Shown one piece after another: positions 27,762-36,620 of a stretch of 60,927 nt of DNA. The notes under the pieces are model-generated. The model was not told where the DNA came from. It was given only the letters and a program-made list of their open reading frames with translations, and ran no database searches. Position numbers and translations under genes: made by a program. Source of the DNA: Thomasclavelia saccharogumia DSM 17460 (lineage in GTDB: Bacteria > Bacillota_I > Bacilli_A > Erysipelotrichales > Coprobacillaceae); the NCBI RefSeq assembly GCF_000686665.1, contig NZ_JMLH01000007.1, positions 1 to 60,927 on the forward strand, read 5' to 3'. The first letter of the stretch is position 1, and every line of letters begins with the position of its first letter.

Positions 27762-27980
27762 CTATTTAGATTGATTATAACGATTTGATGAACTCATTTG
27801 TTTTTGTCCCATCTCGACTAATCTTTTCGTAATTTCGCCACCGACAGAACCGTTTTCACGAGCAGTTGTATCAGGACCTAAATTAACGCCAAATTCGTTT
27901 GCAATTTCGTATTTCATTTGATCGATTGCATTTTGAGCTCCAGGGACAACTAATTTGTTTCTACTAGAGTTTTGTGACAT
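27762..27980 (-). CDS. Alpha/beta-type small acid-soluble spore protein (copy 2)
   Basis: The 72-residue paralogue of the 26059-26277 product has the same [10 protein letters not shown] and [12 protein letters not shown] signatures. Differences cluster at the N-terminus and C-terminus ([22 protein letters not shown]). The gene is next to thiI, as sspA is in Bacillus subtilis, so this is probably the resident copy. Leader, ribosome binding site and terminator are shared with copy 1, showing that the whole unit was duplicated. Confidence 0.97.
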   Translation of the reverse strand: MSQNSSRNKLVVPGAQNAIDQMKYEIANEFGVNLGPDTTARENGSVGGEITKRLVEMGQKQMSSSNRYNQSK

Positions 27981-27994
27981 ATATCTTCACCTCC

Positions 27995-28033
27995 TGACAC
28001 ATATATCTTGTGTCAAAGCTAAAAATATATACA
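27995..28033 (-). promoter_or_regulatory. Candidate sigma-G promoter and leader hairpin, copy 2
   Basis: TGTATA (28033-28028) and CAAGATA (28010-28004) are 17 bases apart on the minus strand. TGACACA (27995-28001) and TGTGTCA (28009-28015) form a 7-bp inverted repeat overlapping the -10 box and ending just before GGAGGTGA. Confidence 0.5.
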
Positions 28034-28040
28034 TCATTTT

Positions 28041-29237
28041 TTAAAAAATTTCATTATTTTGTTTATAGCTATTATCTACGACAATTTCCTCAACATTATC
28101 AACACATTCATCAATTAATTTTTTAAAATCAAAATTTTCTTCAAAAGCTTCTGCTTTATAACTTTTTGGTTTAGTTGCAGGAGCTTTCGGGGTAAAGATC
28201 GTACAACAATCTTCATGAGGCCGAATCGATATTTCATAAGTATCGATTTTATTTGCAATATCAATAATTTCCAATTTATCTAAACATAAAACTGGTCTTA
28301 ATACAGGAATTTTAACAACCTCATTGATAACCTGCATGCTATTTAAAGTTTGTGAAGCTACTTGCCCAATACTTTCACCATTAACCAAAGCCAGACAATT
28401 ATTTTTATTAGCGATCATTTCACTAATACGATACATCATTCTACGCATTACTGTCATAGCATAACTTTCATCACAGTTATCATAAACTGCTAATTGCAAT
28501 TTAGTAAAATTAACAACATGAACTTTGATTTTTCCATGGGTATAATGACGTAATTTATCTACTAAATCAAAAACTTTTTCTCGTGCCAATTCATTTGTAT
28601 ATGGTGGTGCTGCAAAATGAATACATTCAAGATCGACGCCACGTTTTAAAGTCAAATACCCCGCTACTGGCGAATCAATTCCCCCAGACATCATTAACAA
28701 GGCTTTACCACCAACGCCAACTGGATATCCACCAGCACCTTTAATAATATTATCCATTACATAAATTGCATCATAACGAATCTCAACCGTAACTAAGATT
28801 TCCGGATGATGAACATCAACTTTTAACTTTTTGGTCGTATGATGAAAAACATATCCTGCAATTTCTCGGTTTATTTCTTGAGAAGAACCAGGAAAATTCT
28901 TATCAGAACGCTTGGTATTGATCTTAAAAGTATTCCCATCATTTTTTTCAATTATTTGCATTACAGCTTTTTTTGTCATTTCTAGATCTTTATCAATTTT
29001 ATATGCAACAGAAAAAGAATAGATTCCAAAAACTGTTTTTAACTTATCACAAACAGCTTGATGATCAGCACCATTTAGAATCACATACATGCGATCATGC
29101 TGTAAATCATAGCTTAACTGTTTAAAATCATTCAATATTTCTTTTGTATTTTTTAAAAGACGATTTGTAAATAATTTTCGATTTTTACCTTTTGTAGTAA
29201 GTTCACCAAAGCGAACTAATATATAATTTGCTTCCAT
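28041..29237 (-). CDS. thiI: tRNA 4-thiouridine synthase ThiI
   Basis: ThiI adenylates U8 of tRNA for sulfur insertion, and may also serve thiamine thiazole synthesis. The 398-residue protein has a THUMP domain (about 60-165) and a PP-loop ATPase domain with SGGIDSPVAGYLTLKRG near residue 183. The C-terminal rhodanese domain of enteric ThiI is missing, as in Bacillus. Sulfur must then come directly from the cysteine desulfurase encoded 3 bases upstream. Confidence 0.95.
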   Translation of the reverse strand: MEANYILVRFGELTTKGKNRKLFTNRLLKNTKEILNDFKQLSYDLQHDRMYVILNGADHQAVCDKLKTVFGIYSFSVAYKIDKDLEMTKKAVMQIIEKNDGNTFKINTKRSDKNFPGSSQEINREIAGYVFHHTTKKLKVDVHHPEILVTVEIRYDAIYVMDNIIKGAGGYPVGVGGKALLMMSGGIDSPVAGYLTLKRGVDLECIHFAAPPYTNELAREKVFDLVDKLRHYTHGKIKVHVVNFTKLQLAVYDNCDESYAMTVMRRMMYRISEMIANKNNCLALVNGESIGQVASQTLNSMQVINEVVKIPVLRPVLCLDKLEIIDIANKIDTYEISIRPHEDCCTIFTPKAPATKPKSYKAEAFEENFDFKKLIDECVDNVEEIVVDNSYKQNNEIF

Positions 29238-29240
29238 TTT

Positions 29241-30377
29241 CTACCTCTGTTTCTTTAATTTTCCTAAACTGTCTTGTAAATAATAACAAAACTGGTCAAT
29301 ATCTTCTTTTGTTGTATGTTCACTAAAACTAATTCTAAGTGCACTTGAAGCAATGGCATCATCAAGATGCAGTTGCGCCATGATTCTAGAAACATTGCTC
29401 GTTTTTGAAGAGCAGGCACTGCGGGTCGATAAATATATTTCTTTAGTCTCTAGATCATGTAAAATAACCTCTGGTTTATATCCCGGACAAGAAAAATTTA
29501 ATATTGATGAAATACAACACGATTCATCACTATTAATGACAATTCCTGGTATTTGTTGTAAACATTCTCTAGCATATTTGTTAATGATATCAATATGTTT
29601 AGTTTTAGCATCAAAATTTTCTAATGCTAAGCGCAATGTTTTTGCTAAAACAATATTACTGCAGGCATTTGAAGTACCTCCACGAAGCCCAAATTCCTGC
29701 TGACCACCGCTTATCAATGGTACGATGGTTGTGGAACGCCGTTTAAATAATAGTCCGCTTCCTTTTAACCCATAAATTTTATGAGCCGAAAATGAGGCCA
29801 GATCTACATCTTCTAAATTAATCGGCAATTTTCCTAAAGCCTGAACCATATCAAAATGAAGTTTAACTTTATCATGTTTTTTTACAATTTTTTTAATTTC
29901 TTCAATCGGATTAATTACCCCGATCTCATTATTTACATACATGATCGAAACAAGAATCGTATCATCTCTAATGCTGTCTTGTAACTGTTGTAAAGAAATA
30001 CAGCCTTTTTGATCAACATCTAAATATGTGACTTCAAAACCAAAAACCTTTTCTAATTCTTTACAAGTTTCATATACCGATGAATGTTCAATTGCCGTTG
30101 TAATAATATGCTTACCGCGATTTTGATATTGGAACGCTGTCCCTTTAATTGCCATATTATTAGCCTCACTGCCACAGCTGGTAAAAATAACTTCATCTTC
30201 TTTAACCTTAAGCATTTCACTTACTAACTTGCGGGAATGTTCCATCAAGCGATTAACTTCGATTCCTTTATCATAAATTGAATCAGCATTATAAAAATAT
30301 TTTTCTAATAAATTATGGTAAGTCGTTAAAACCTCAGGATTTAACGGTGTCGTTGCTACATAATCTAAATATATCAT
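29241..30377 (-). CDS. Cysteine desulfurase, NifZ/IscS-type
   Basis: The 378-residue PLP enzyme shows the aminotransferase class V pattern. The internal-aldimine Lys is in SFSAHKIYGLKGSGLL, the conserved HSS is in AIEHSSVYETC, and the catalytic cysteine is in STRSACSSK. It forms an operon with thiI, as nifZ-thiI in Bacillus subtilis, which marks it as the sulfur donor for tRNA 4-thiouridine rather than general Fe-S assembly. A role in both is possible. Confidence 0.93.
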   Translation of the reverse strand: MIYLDYVATTPLNPEVLTTYHNLLEKYFYNADSIYDKGIEVNRLMEHSRKLVSEMLKVKEDEVIFTSCGSEANNMAIKGTAFQYQNRGKHIITTAIEHSSVYETCKELEKVFGFEVTYLDVDQKGCISLQQLQDSIRDDTILVSIMYVNNEIGVINPIEEIKKIVKKHDKVKLHFDMVQALGKLPINLEDVDLASFSAHKIYGLKGSGLLFKRRSTTIVPLISGGQQEFGLRGGTSNACSNIVLAKTLRLALENFDAKTKHIDIINKYARECLQQIPGIVINSDESCCISSILNFSCPGYKPEVILHDLETKEIYLSTRSACSSKTSNVSRIMAQLHLDDAIASSALRISFSEHTTKEDIDQFCYYLQDSLGKLKKQR

Positions 30378-30407
30378 AAATAACCCCCTATTTTATTATA
30401 TGCAATT

Positions 30408-30440
30408 AAAACACAAAGTCCTACACCGACTTTGTGTTTT
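30408..30440 (-). terminator. Terminator overlapping the end of ezrA
   Basis: A perfect 13-bp stem, AAAACACAAAGTC/GACTTTGTGTTTT with a 7-base loop, includes the last ezrA codons and the stop. Confidence 0.85.
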
Positions 30441-32160
30441 TATTAATCAACATCTCATATGACCCCGGATTTATCTTTTCAATTATATCAACAGCTGTAG
30501 ATAAAGCTTTTGTATACTCACCATTTCTAAATAATAACTCCGCTTTAGTCAACTCGGTATTAACTTCTAAAAAAGAACTACGATACCGATTACCATAAAT
30601 AATTGCCTCTTCAACCATTTCTGCAGTAACGATCAAATTATGAACATTATCATATAATTTATAAATCACATCACGAGCTGCATCAACTTGAAGTGACAAT
30701 CTTTCTAAGTCAATTGGCCGATGACGAATAAACTTTAAGATTTCATCAGCTTTTTGATAAGAATCATCGATATAATCTTTATACGATTCATTGATCATTG
30801 GTAAGTGTTTATTTTTAATTTCTGATTTTATTTCTAAGAGAACGATATTAATATTATCCAATTCATCTAAAGCTCTTTTTTCCTGTAATCTTAATGAATT
30901 TTCTAATTCATTGTATTTTACTAACGCATCATCAAATGGCTGACAACGCTTTACTAATTGATCGAATTCTTCAATCAACGTACTATACGAAAAATCTTTT
31001 GACTCAATTACTGTCGTTATTTCTTCTAAATCATCTATAATTGGTTTAAAATTCTTATAATCTTCATCAATTGTAATATTATAATCACTCAATAAATAAT
31101 TACGTTGTAATTCAGCTAAAGAACTTACTGTTCGTTTAAGCCCATCGTCTAAACGACCAATATGTCGATAACAATTATTACGAGCTTCTTCATACTGATT
31201 AAAAGCAGCCTGTTCTTTTTCTAAATCAGCTCCCAATCCATTTAATTCATCAGTCATTACTTCAATCGAAGAACCAACGTTCTCTAATCTTAGATCTTTA
31301 ATAGCTTGAATCGTATTTTCTAAATCAGCATGAATCTTATTATAGCGCACTGAAGCGTTTAATTTTTCAATTGAAAAATCCTTTTCCTTCATATCTTCGA
31401 TAATTGCATATAACTCTTCTAAACGCTTAGGAATATATTTCCGGACAATTGAAATATAAGTTGGTAAATCTCTAAGATTAGCTGCCAATAGATCAATATC
31501 TTTTTCAATTTTAGCAGCAAATGATTGTGCTTCATCAAAACGCTGATTATTCATCATATCTTCCAAAGTAACAAAACGACTATCAATATCATCAAAAATA
31601 GCGGGAATCGCCGGAACGAAATCCTCGATTTTAAATCTAACGGCTGCAAAATTATCACTTGCAGCTCGATATTTTTCTTTGATCTTAATAATTGCGACTC
31701 GTTGAACATTTTCAATTTCCGTAATAACTTCGATTTTTTTCAACAAATCTTGAGCTTTGCTTTCATAATCATCAATTTCATTTTTCAATTTAACTATTTT
31801 CTTATGAGCACCTGTTAATTTACGATAAAAAAGCTGTTCATCTATTTCGTTTATTAAAGGCATGATATCATTATTTTGAAAAACATTTAATTTATTAAAT
31901 TCAGATTCATATAATTCATATTTTTCAAGTACTTCAGGCATATTTTTTCCAATTCCTTTTACTCTACCCAAACGATACTGAATCGGTAATGTTTTTATTG
32001 CATTCATGCGATTTTCAAGTTCAATTATTTCTTTACGATACATCTTTAACTTAATTGCACGATAAACTATCGTACCAATAATTATCACTAACACACAGAC
32101 ACAAGCTATGATTACACTTTGACTACCAAATTTTTTTAATATATTATCTAAAAATTCCAT
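30421..32160 (-). CDS. ezrA: Septation ring formation regulator EzrA
   Basis: The 579-residue protein has one N-terminal membrane helix (VIIACVCVLVIIIGTIVY) followed by spectrin-like coiled coil throughout. That is the EzrA plan, including the RLGRVKGIG-type start of the cytoplasmic part. EzrA inhibits and organises FtsZ rings. The ATG at 32160 fits AGAGGG; the longer frame to 32238 runs through the promoter. Its place upstream of nifZ-thiI matches the Bacillus subtilis order. Confidence 0.9.
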   Translation of the reverse strand: MEFLDNILKKFGSQSVIIACVCVLVIIIGTIVYRAIKLKMYRKEIIELENRMNAIKTLPIQYRLGRVKGIGKNMPEVLEKYELYESEFNKLNVFQNNDIMPLINEIDEQLFYRKLTGAHKKIVKLKNEIDDYESKAQDLLKKIEVITEIENVQRVAIIKIKEKYRAASDNFAAVRFKIEDFVPAIPAIFDDIDSRFVTLEDMMNNQRFDEAQSFAAKIEKDIDLLAANLRDLPTYISIVRKYIPKRLEELYAIIEDMKEKDFSIEKLNASVRYNKIHADLENTIQAIKDLRLENVGSSIEVMTDELNGLGADLEKEQAAFNQYEEARNNCYRHIGRLDDGLKRTVSSLAELQRNYLLSDYNITIDEDYKNFKPIIDDLEEITTVIESKDFSYSTLIEEFDQLVKRCQPFDDALVKYNELENSLRLQEKRALDELDNINIVLLEIKSEIKNKHLPMINESYKDYIDDSYQKADEILKFIRHRPIDLERLSLQVDAARDVIYKLYDNVHNLIVTAEMVEEAIIYGNRYRSSFLEVNTELTKAELLFRNGEYTKALSTAVDIIEKINPGSYEMLINKNTKSV

Positions 32161-32195
32161 CTGTACATCCCTCTTTACATAAAGCTTACTTATAG

Positions 32196-32224
32196 AGTAT
32201 ACCACAACATACTTGTCATGTCTA
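32196..32224 (-). promoter_or_regulatory. Sigma-A promoter of ezrA
   Basis: TAGACA (32224-32219) and TATACT (32201-32196) have 17-base spacing on the minus strand. Confidence 0.65.
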
Positions 32225-32301
32225 AACAGAATCGACAATTTTTCATAATCATTTACATTATTTTTTTTCTCAATAATATATATTAACAGGAGGTATAATA
32301 G

Positions 32302-32970
32302 ATGAATAAAAAAATCTTAGCACCGTTGCGTTCATATAATCCAAACAGAGTTTTTTATATCTATCATGAATATATTAAAATGTTCAAAAAAGCAGATCTT
32401 GATATCATTACAATTGCTCCTGCAAGTTTTACAACCTTACAGTTTTTAGTTGATAATTGTGATGGTCTATTACTTACAGGCGGTCTCGATGTCGACCCTG
32501 CTTACTATCACGAAAGTTTACATCCCAAAACTAAAAAAGAGCTTTTCGAACTTGAAGAACTAGAATTTACGTTAATTAAAATGTTTTTCCAGCAAAACAA
32601 ACCGATTTTAGGAATTTGCCGCGGCATCCAAACTATTAACGTTGCTTTTGGCGGAACCTTGATTCAAGACCTTGACTCAAATTTGCACATGCAAAAAGAA
32701 ATGCAGGGCTATCGCCATTTAGTTACCACCTGTAAAAATTCTTTACTATCAAAGTATTTAGGTGATAAATTTATGACAAATTCTTTTCATCACCAAGCTC
32801 TCGATAAAGTTGCCGATGGTTTTATCATTAGCGCTAAAAGTATTGACAATATAATCGAAGGAATCGAAAAAGATAAAATTATCGCGGTACAGTGGCATCC
32901 AGAAAAGAATAATGATAAAATACAGCAAAGACTTTTAAAATTATTTAATGATTTACTGGAGGAAAAATAG
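32302..32970 (+). CDS. Class I glutamine amidotransferase-like hydrolase, PuuD family
   Basis: The 222-residue protein has the triad context of gamma-glutamyl-gamma-aminobutyrate hydrolases. The nucleophile is in ILGICRGIQTINVAFGG, the His in VQWHPEKN, and LLTGGLDVDPAYY binds substrate. It would hydrolyse a gamma-glutamyl amide; the exact substrate is unknown. AGGAGG precedes the ATG. The next gene starts immediately after its stop, so the two form an operon. Confidence 0.88.
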   Translation: MNKKILAPLRSYNPNRVFYIYHEYIKMFKKADLDIITIAPASFTTLQFLVDNCDGLLLTGGLDVDPAYYHESLHPKTKKELFELEELEFTLIKMFFQQNKPILGICRGIQTINVAFGGTLIQDLDSNLHMQKEMQGYRHLVTTCKNSLLSKYLGDKFMTNSFHHQALDKVADGFIISAKSIDNIIEGIEKDKIIAVQWHPEKNNDKIQQRLLKLFNDLLEEK

Positions 32971-33834
32971 ATGAAAAAAATTGGATTTATCGGTGTTGGA
33001 GTAATGGGTAAAGCGATGGTATTGAATCTATGTAAAGCAGATTATGATATCTCCATATTTACTCGAAGCAAACATAAAGTTGAAGATATTATAAGTGATA
33101 AAATCAAATGGTGTGATAGTATTGAAGAATGCTGCAAAGATAAAGATATTATTATGACGATGGTTGGTTTCCCTAATGATGTTGAAGAAGTATATTTTAG
33201 TGAAAAAGGAATCATTAATAGTGTAAAAGAAAATACTATTTTAATTGATTTTACGACGTCAAGTCCCCTATTAGCTAAAAAAATATATACTGAAGCAATA
33301 AAAAAAGGTGCTGTTAGTTTAGATTGTCCAGTTTCTGGTGGCGATATTGGAGCCATCAAAGGAACCTTATCTATTATGGTCGGCGGTGACAAAGAAGTTT
33401 TTGAAAAAGTAAGACCTGTCTTAAAAGTTTTAGGAACTAATCTCAATTATGTTGGAGCTCCTGGAAACGGTCAGCATACTAAAATGGCTAATCAAATTGC
33501 CCTAGCTGGTGCATTAGCCAGTACCTGTGAAGCCATCACATACGCTAAAAGCGTTGACCTAGATCCTGAATTAATGTTACAGTGCATCTCTAGTGGGGCT
33601 GCTGGTTCTTGGCAGTTAAGTAACAATGGTCCTAAAATGCTGACAAATGATTTCGACCCTGGTTTTTACATCAAACACTATATCAAAGATATGAAAATAG
33701 CCAAGGATGTAAATGATAGCAACAGCCTTGACCTTGAAGTACTTAATGCTGTTTTAAAAATGTTTGAGACTTTACAAGTTAATGGTGATGAAGATTTAGG
33801 AACGCAGGCTTTAATTAAATATTATCAAAGATAG
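32971..33834 (+). CDS. 3-hydroxyisobutyrate dehydrogenase-family oxidoreductase
   Basis: The 287-residue NAD(P)-dependent enzyme has an N-terminal Rossmann motif IGFIGVGVMGKAM. The substrate signature DCPVSGGDIGAIKGTL follows, with the catalytic Lys in GNGQHTKMANQIALAG. Family members reduce tartronate semialdehyde or oxidise beta-hydroxyacids. Pairing with a PuuD-like hydrolase hints at catabolism of a small amide or hydroxyacid. Residues alone do not settle the substrate. Confidence 0.9.
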   Translation: MKKIGFIGVGVMGKAMVLNLCKADYDISIFTRSKHKVEDIISDKIKWCDSIEECCKDKDIIMTMVGFPNDVEEVYFSEKGIINSVKENTILIDFTTSSPLLAKKIYTEAIKKGAVSLDCPVSGGDIGAIKGTLSIMVGGDKEVFEKVRPVLKVLGTNLNYVGAPGNGQHTKMANQIALAGALASTCEAITYAKSVDLDPELMLQCISSGAAGSWQLSNNGPKMLTNDFDPGFYIKHYIKDMKIAKDVNDSNSLDLEVLNAVLKMFETLQVNGDEDLGTQALIKYYQR

Positions 33835-33848
33835 CTCAGCTATCTTTT
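33827..33848. terminator. Bidirectional terminator between convergent genes
   Basis: AAAGATAG/CTATCTTT, extended by AGCT symmetry, ends in T-runs in both directions. It overlaps the dehydrogenase stop and the last codons of the EamA gene. Confidence 0.75.
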
Positions 33849-34693
33849 TTTACAAATAAATTATGTTTATTGGCAATCAACATTGCTATAACCATCAAGA
33901 TCATCGCTAACATCTTATTAAAAGCAAACTCTTCTTGCAGCAGCAAAGAGCCAAGATACGTAAAGATTGGATTTAATCCCAGTAAAAAACTAGTTTTTAT
34001 ACTACCGATTTCATGAACAGCATTAAAATAAATCAACTGGATGATGGCAAATCCAATCCCAGAAAAAAGGATAAAAACGAGCCATAACATTAACGAAATA
34101 TTTTCGATATCGTTATGTTGCGGAAAAAATAACGATATCACTAATAACTGGATAAAACCATAACTCAAATACTCTAATGTAAACGACAGATTCTCTTCTT
34201 TTTTACAATTATGCTGCATCAATAGATTACCATAACTATAAAAAACAATTCCCCCAAGCAGCATCAAATGCCCCCAAGAAAGCTGATTCAATTTAAAATC
34301 AATCGAAACAAAAAAAGCAACAAAAGCTATCATCATAGCAAGCAATTGATTTTTAACGATCTTATTTTTATATATCAATAAAGCTAAAAGAATCGTTACT
34401 AACGGAGCCAGTGAATTCATGATTGCATTAGCACTGCCGCTAATTAAATTTAAGCCCTCAAAAGTTAAAATAAAATTTATTGTTATTGAAAATAAGGCAA
34501 CTTTAAAGCCTAAAAAATCATGACGACGCTTAAATTTCACTTTCTTATATTTCATCACTAAAAAAATCGCTACGATCGAAAGAAAAACCTTAAGTGTCGC
34601 CAGATCATATGTTGACATATATTCCAGCATATATCTCATTACTAAAACATTAGTTCCCCATAAAAAACTTGCAAAAATCAACCAGACATACAT
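33836..34693 (-). CDS. EamA/DMT-family transporter
   Basis: The 285-residue protein has ten predicted membrane helices in two repeated five-helix halves, the drug/metabolite exporter fold. It starts MYVWLIFASFLWGTNVLVMRY and has the family SANAIMNSLAPLVTILLALL and GSIKTSFLLGLNPIF stretches. Substrate unknown; exporters of amino acids or metabolites are common in the family. Monocistronic. Confidence 0.9.
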   Translation of the reverse strand: MYVWLIFASFLWGTNVLVMRYMLEYMSTYDLATLKVFLSIVAIFLVMKYKKVKFKRRHDFLGFKVALFSITINFILTFEGLNLISGSANAIMNSLAPLVTILLALLIYKNKIVKNQLLAMMIAFVAFFVSIDFKLNQLSWGHLMLLGGIVFYSYGNLLMQHNCKKEENLSFTLEYLSYGFIQLLVISLFFPQHNDIENISLMLWLVFILFSGIGFAIIQLIYFNAVHEIGSIKTSFLLGLNPIFTYLGSLLLQEEFAFNKMLAMILMVIAMLIANKHNLFVKKDS

Positions 34694-34735
34694 TATATCA
34701 CCACTATTAGTATATCCATCTAAAAAACTTTAAAA

Positions 34736-34767
34736 CTAAAAATGTAGATACATTAACTGTATCTACA
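34736..34767 (-). terminator. Terminator of truB-ribF
   Basis: TGTAGATAC/GTATCTACA with a 7-base loop is followed by TTTTT on the minus strand. It overlaps the ribF stop. Confidence 0.85.
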
Positions 34768-35680
34768 AAATTATTTCATTTTTGATCTGTTGACGATCAT
34801 GCTTTAACTGTTCAATCAACCCTTCAACACTAGCAAACTTCTTTTCCATTCTAATTTTCTTAATAAAAGCAACTGTTAAAACTTGTCCATAAATATTTTC
34901 ATCAAAATCAAAAATATTTACTTCTAAAGATAATCCTGGTAATGCTGTAAAAGTAGGATTATAACCAATATTGACCATTCCTAAATAAACTTTATCTTTA
35001 AAATAGACTTTTGCACCATACACCCCATTTTCAGGTAACAAATAATCTTTAGCATCGATATTAGCAGTTGGAAAACCGATCTTACGTCCATTTTGCCGTC
35101 CATATATTACTTTACCACTTATACAATAAGGACGACTTAATAATTTAGCTGCCATCTCGACATCACCCTTAGTTAGAAGCTCTCTTAAGTAACTTGAAGA
35201 TACTTTATGATGATCGTATTCCAGTTTTTCAATTACAGTTACTTGATAATCATTATGTCCATAAGCTTGTAAAATTTCACTATTACCACGACCCCGATCA
35301 CCAAAACGGAAATCATAACCACAAACAACATGTTTGATTTTAGATTTGATAATAAATTCTTGAATAAATTTTTCTGGCATCAATTTAGCAATATCATGAT
35401 TAAAACGTAAAATAAATAAATAATCAAAATCATATGATTTTAATAAATTAATTTTATCTTCTAAACTCATTAAATACTTAAACGGCTGATTAGTTAAATA
35501 AGCTCGAGGGTGAACATCGAATGTCAACAGCGCCTTTTTTAAATTATCTCTTTTTGAAACCTTAATAACTTCATTAACTAACTTTAAATGTCCTAAGTGA
35601 AAACCATCAAAAAAGCCAAGCGCAACACAACTAGGTTCCATCTTCAAATCATTTTGTTCATTTAAATATATTATTTCCAT
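34763..35680 (-). CDS. ribF: Bifunctional riboflavin kinase/FAD synthetase
   Basis: RibF makes FMN and FAD from riboflavin. The N-terminal nucleotidyltransferase domain (about 1-185) has ALGFFDGFHLGHLKLV and the family RDNLKKALLTFDVHP. The C-terminal flavokinase domain has GRKIGFPTANID and GVYGAKVYF. The ATG at 35680 overlaps the truB stop by one base (TAATG) and has the best spacing. truB-ribF order is the usual one in Firmicutes. Confidence 0.95.
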   Translation of the reverse strand: MEIIYLNEQNDLKMEPSCVALGFFDGFHLGHLKLVNEVIKVSKRDNLKKALLTFDVHPRAYLTNQPFKYLMSLEDKINLLKSYDFDYLFILRFNHDIAKLMPEKFIQEFIIKSKIKHVVCGYDFRFGDRGRGNSEILQAYGHNDYQVTVIEKLEYDHHKVSSSYLRELLTKGDVEMAAKLLSRPYCISGKVIYGRQNGRKIGFPTANIDAKDYLLPENGVYGAKVYFKDKVYLGMVNIGYNPTFTALPGLSLEVNIFDFDENIYGQVLTVAFIKKIRMEKKFASVEGLIEQLKHDRQQIKNEIIL

Positions 35681-36522
35681 TACCATAATCCTCTTATATT
35701 CTTTAAATAACCATTACCATCAGGGCCATACACTGCTAAAACCTTCTTATTTCTATTTACGATTACGACCTGCTCATTGATATCAGATTTGATCTTCTTA
35801 CCATGATAAACGATATTTTCATCTTCTACTTCTAATTGTTTAAAGTCACTTAAGGCAGTTTCAATACTCAAACAATTGAACTTACCAGCTTCAATTTCTT
35901 CTAAAGTAAAACAGTCATTTAAAGCAAACTTACCGGATTTCGTTCTGATCAGATCCTGCATATGTCCAGGATAGCCTAATTTAGCAGCTATATCAAAACA
36001 TAATGAACGAATATAAGTTCCTTTAGAACAGCCAACTTTAAATTTAATCAAATTTTCTTTGATTTCTAAAACATCGATATAATCAATTGTAACAACTCTA
36101 GTAGGAACTTCTACATTTTCACCACTTCTTGCATATTCATATAATTTTTTGCCCTTAATTTTGATTGCTGAATATAAAGGCGGTTTTTGTTCCTGTTTTC
36201 CTATAAAACTCTTTAAACAAGCAATAATTTTATCATCATCTATTTTTTGATATTCTTTAGTTTCTAAGACTTTACCACTAGCATCATAAGTATCCGTACT
36301 TACACCTAAATTTAAAGTTGCGACATATTCTTTACTTTCACTAGTTAAAAACTGTAATACTTTAGTTGCCTTATTAATACATACAACTAAGACCCCAGTT
36401 GCATCAGGGTCCAAAGTTCCACAATGCCCTACTTTTTTAGTATGTAATATTTTACGAAGTTTATTAACGACATCATGACTCGTCATCCCTGCAGGTTTAT
36501 TTATTAATATGATTCCATCCAT
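35680..36522 (-). CDS. truB: tRNA pseudouridine-55 synthase
   Basis: TruB forms the T-loop pseudouridine in tRNA. The 280-residue protein begins IILINKPAGMTSHDVV, has the catalytic Asp in HCGTLDPDATGVLVV, and the family KVGCSKGTYIRSL. The ATG at 36522 is preferred; a GTG at 36531 is in frame but overlaps the GGTGA ribosome binding site. A C-terminal PUA-like segment follows to the end. Confidence 0.95.
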   Translation of the reverse strand: MDGIILINKPAGMTSHDVVNKLRKILHTKKVGHCGTLDPDATGVLVVCINKATKVLQFLTSESKEYVATLNLGVSTDTYDASGKVLETKEYQKIDDDKIIACLKSFIGKQEQKPPLYSAIKIKGKKLYEYARSGENVEVPTRVVTIDYIDVLEIKENLIKFKVGCSKGTYIRSLCFDIAAKLGYPGHMQDLIRTKSGKFALNDCFTLEEIEAGKFNCLSIETALSDFKQLEVEDENIVYHGKKIKSDINEQVVIVNRNKKVLAVYGPDGNGYLKNIRGLW

Positions 36523-36542
36523 TTTTATCACCGCTTATCATT

Positions 36543-36602
36543 TTACAAAGGTTTGTAATAAAATGCAAATATCTTTGCATATATTCATAATTTTGTTAAA
36601 AT
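36543..36602 (+). promoter_or_regulatory. Promoter with two palindromes upstream of the TtcA-like gene
   Basis: TTGCAT (36575-36580) and TAAAAT (36597-36602) are 16 bases apart. ATGCAAA/TTTGCAT overlaps the -35 box, and TTACAAA/TTTGTAA (36543-36558) lies just upstream. Both may be regulator sites. Confidence 0.45.
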
Positions 36603-36620
36603 AGAAAACGGTGATTATAA

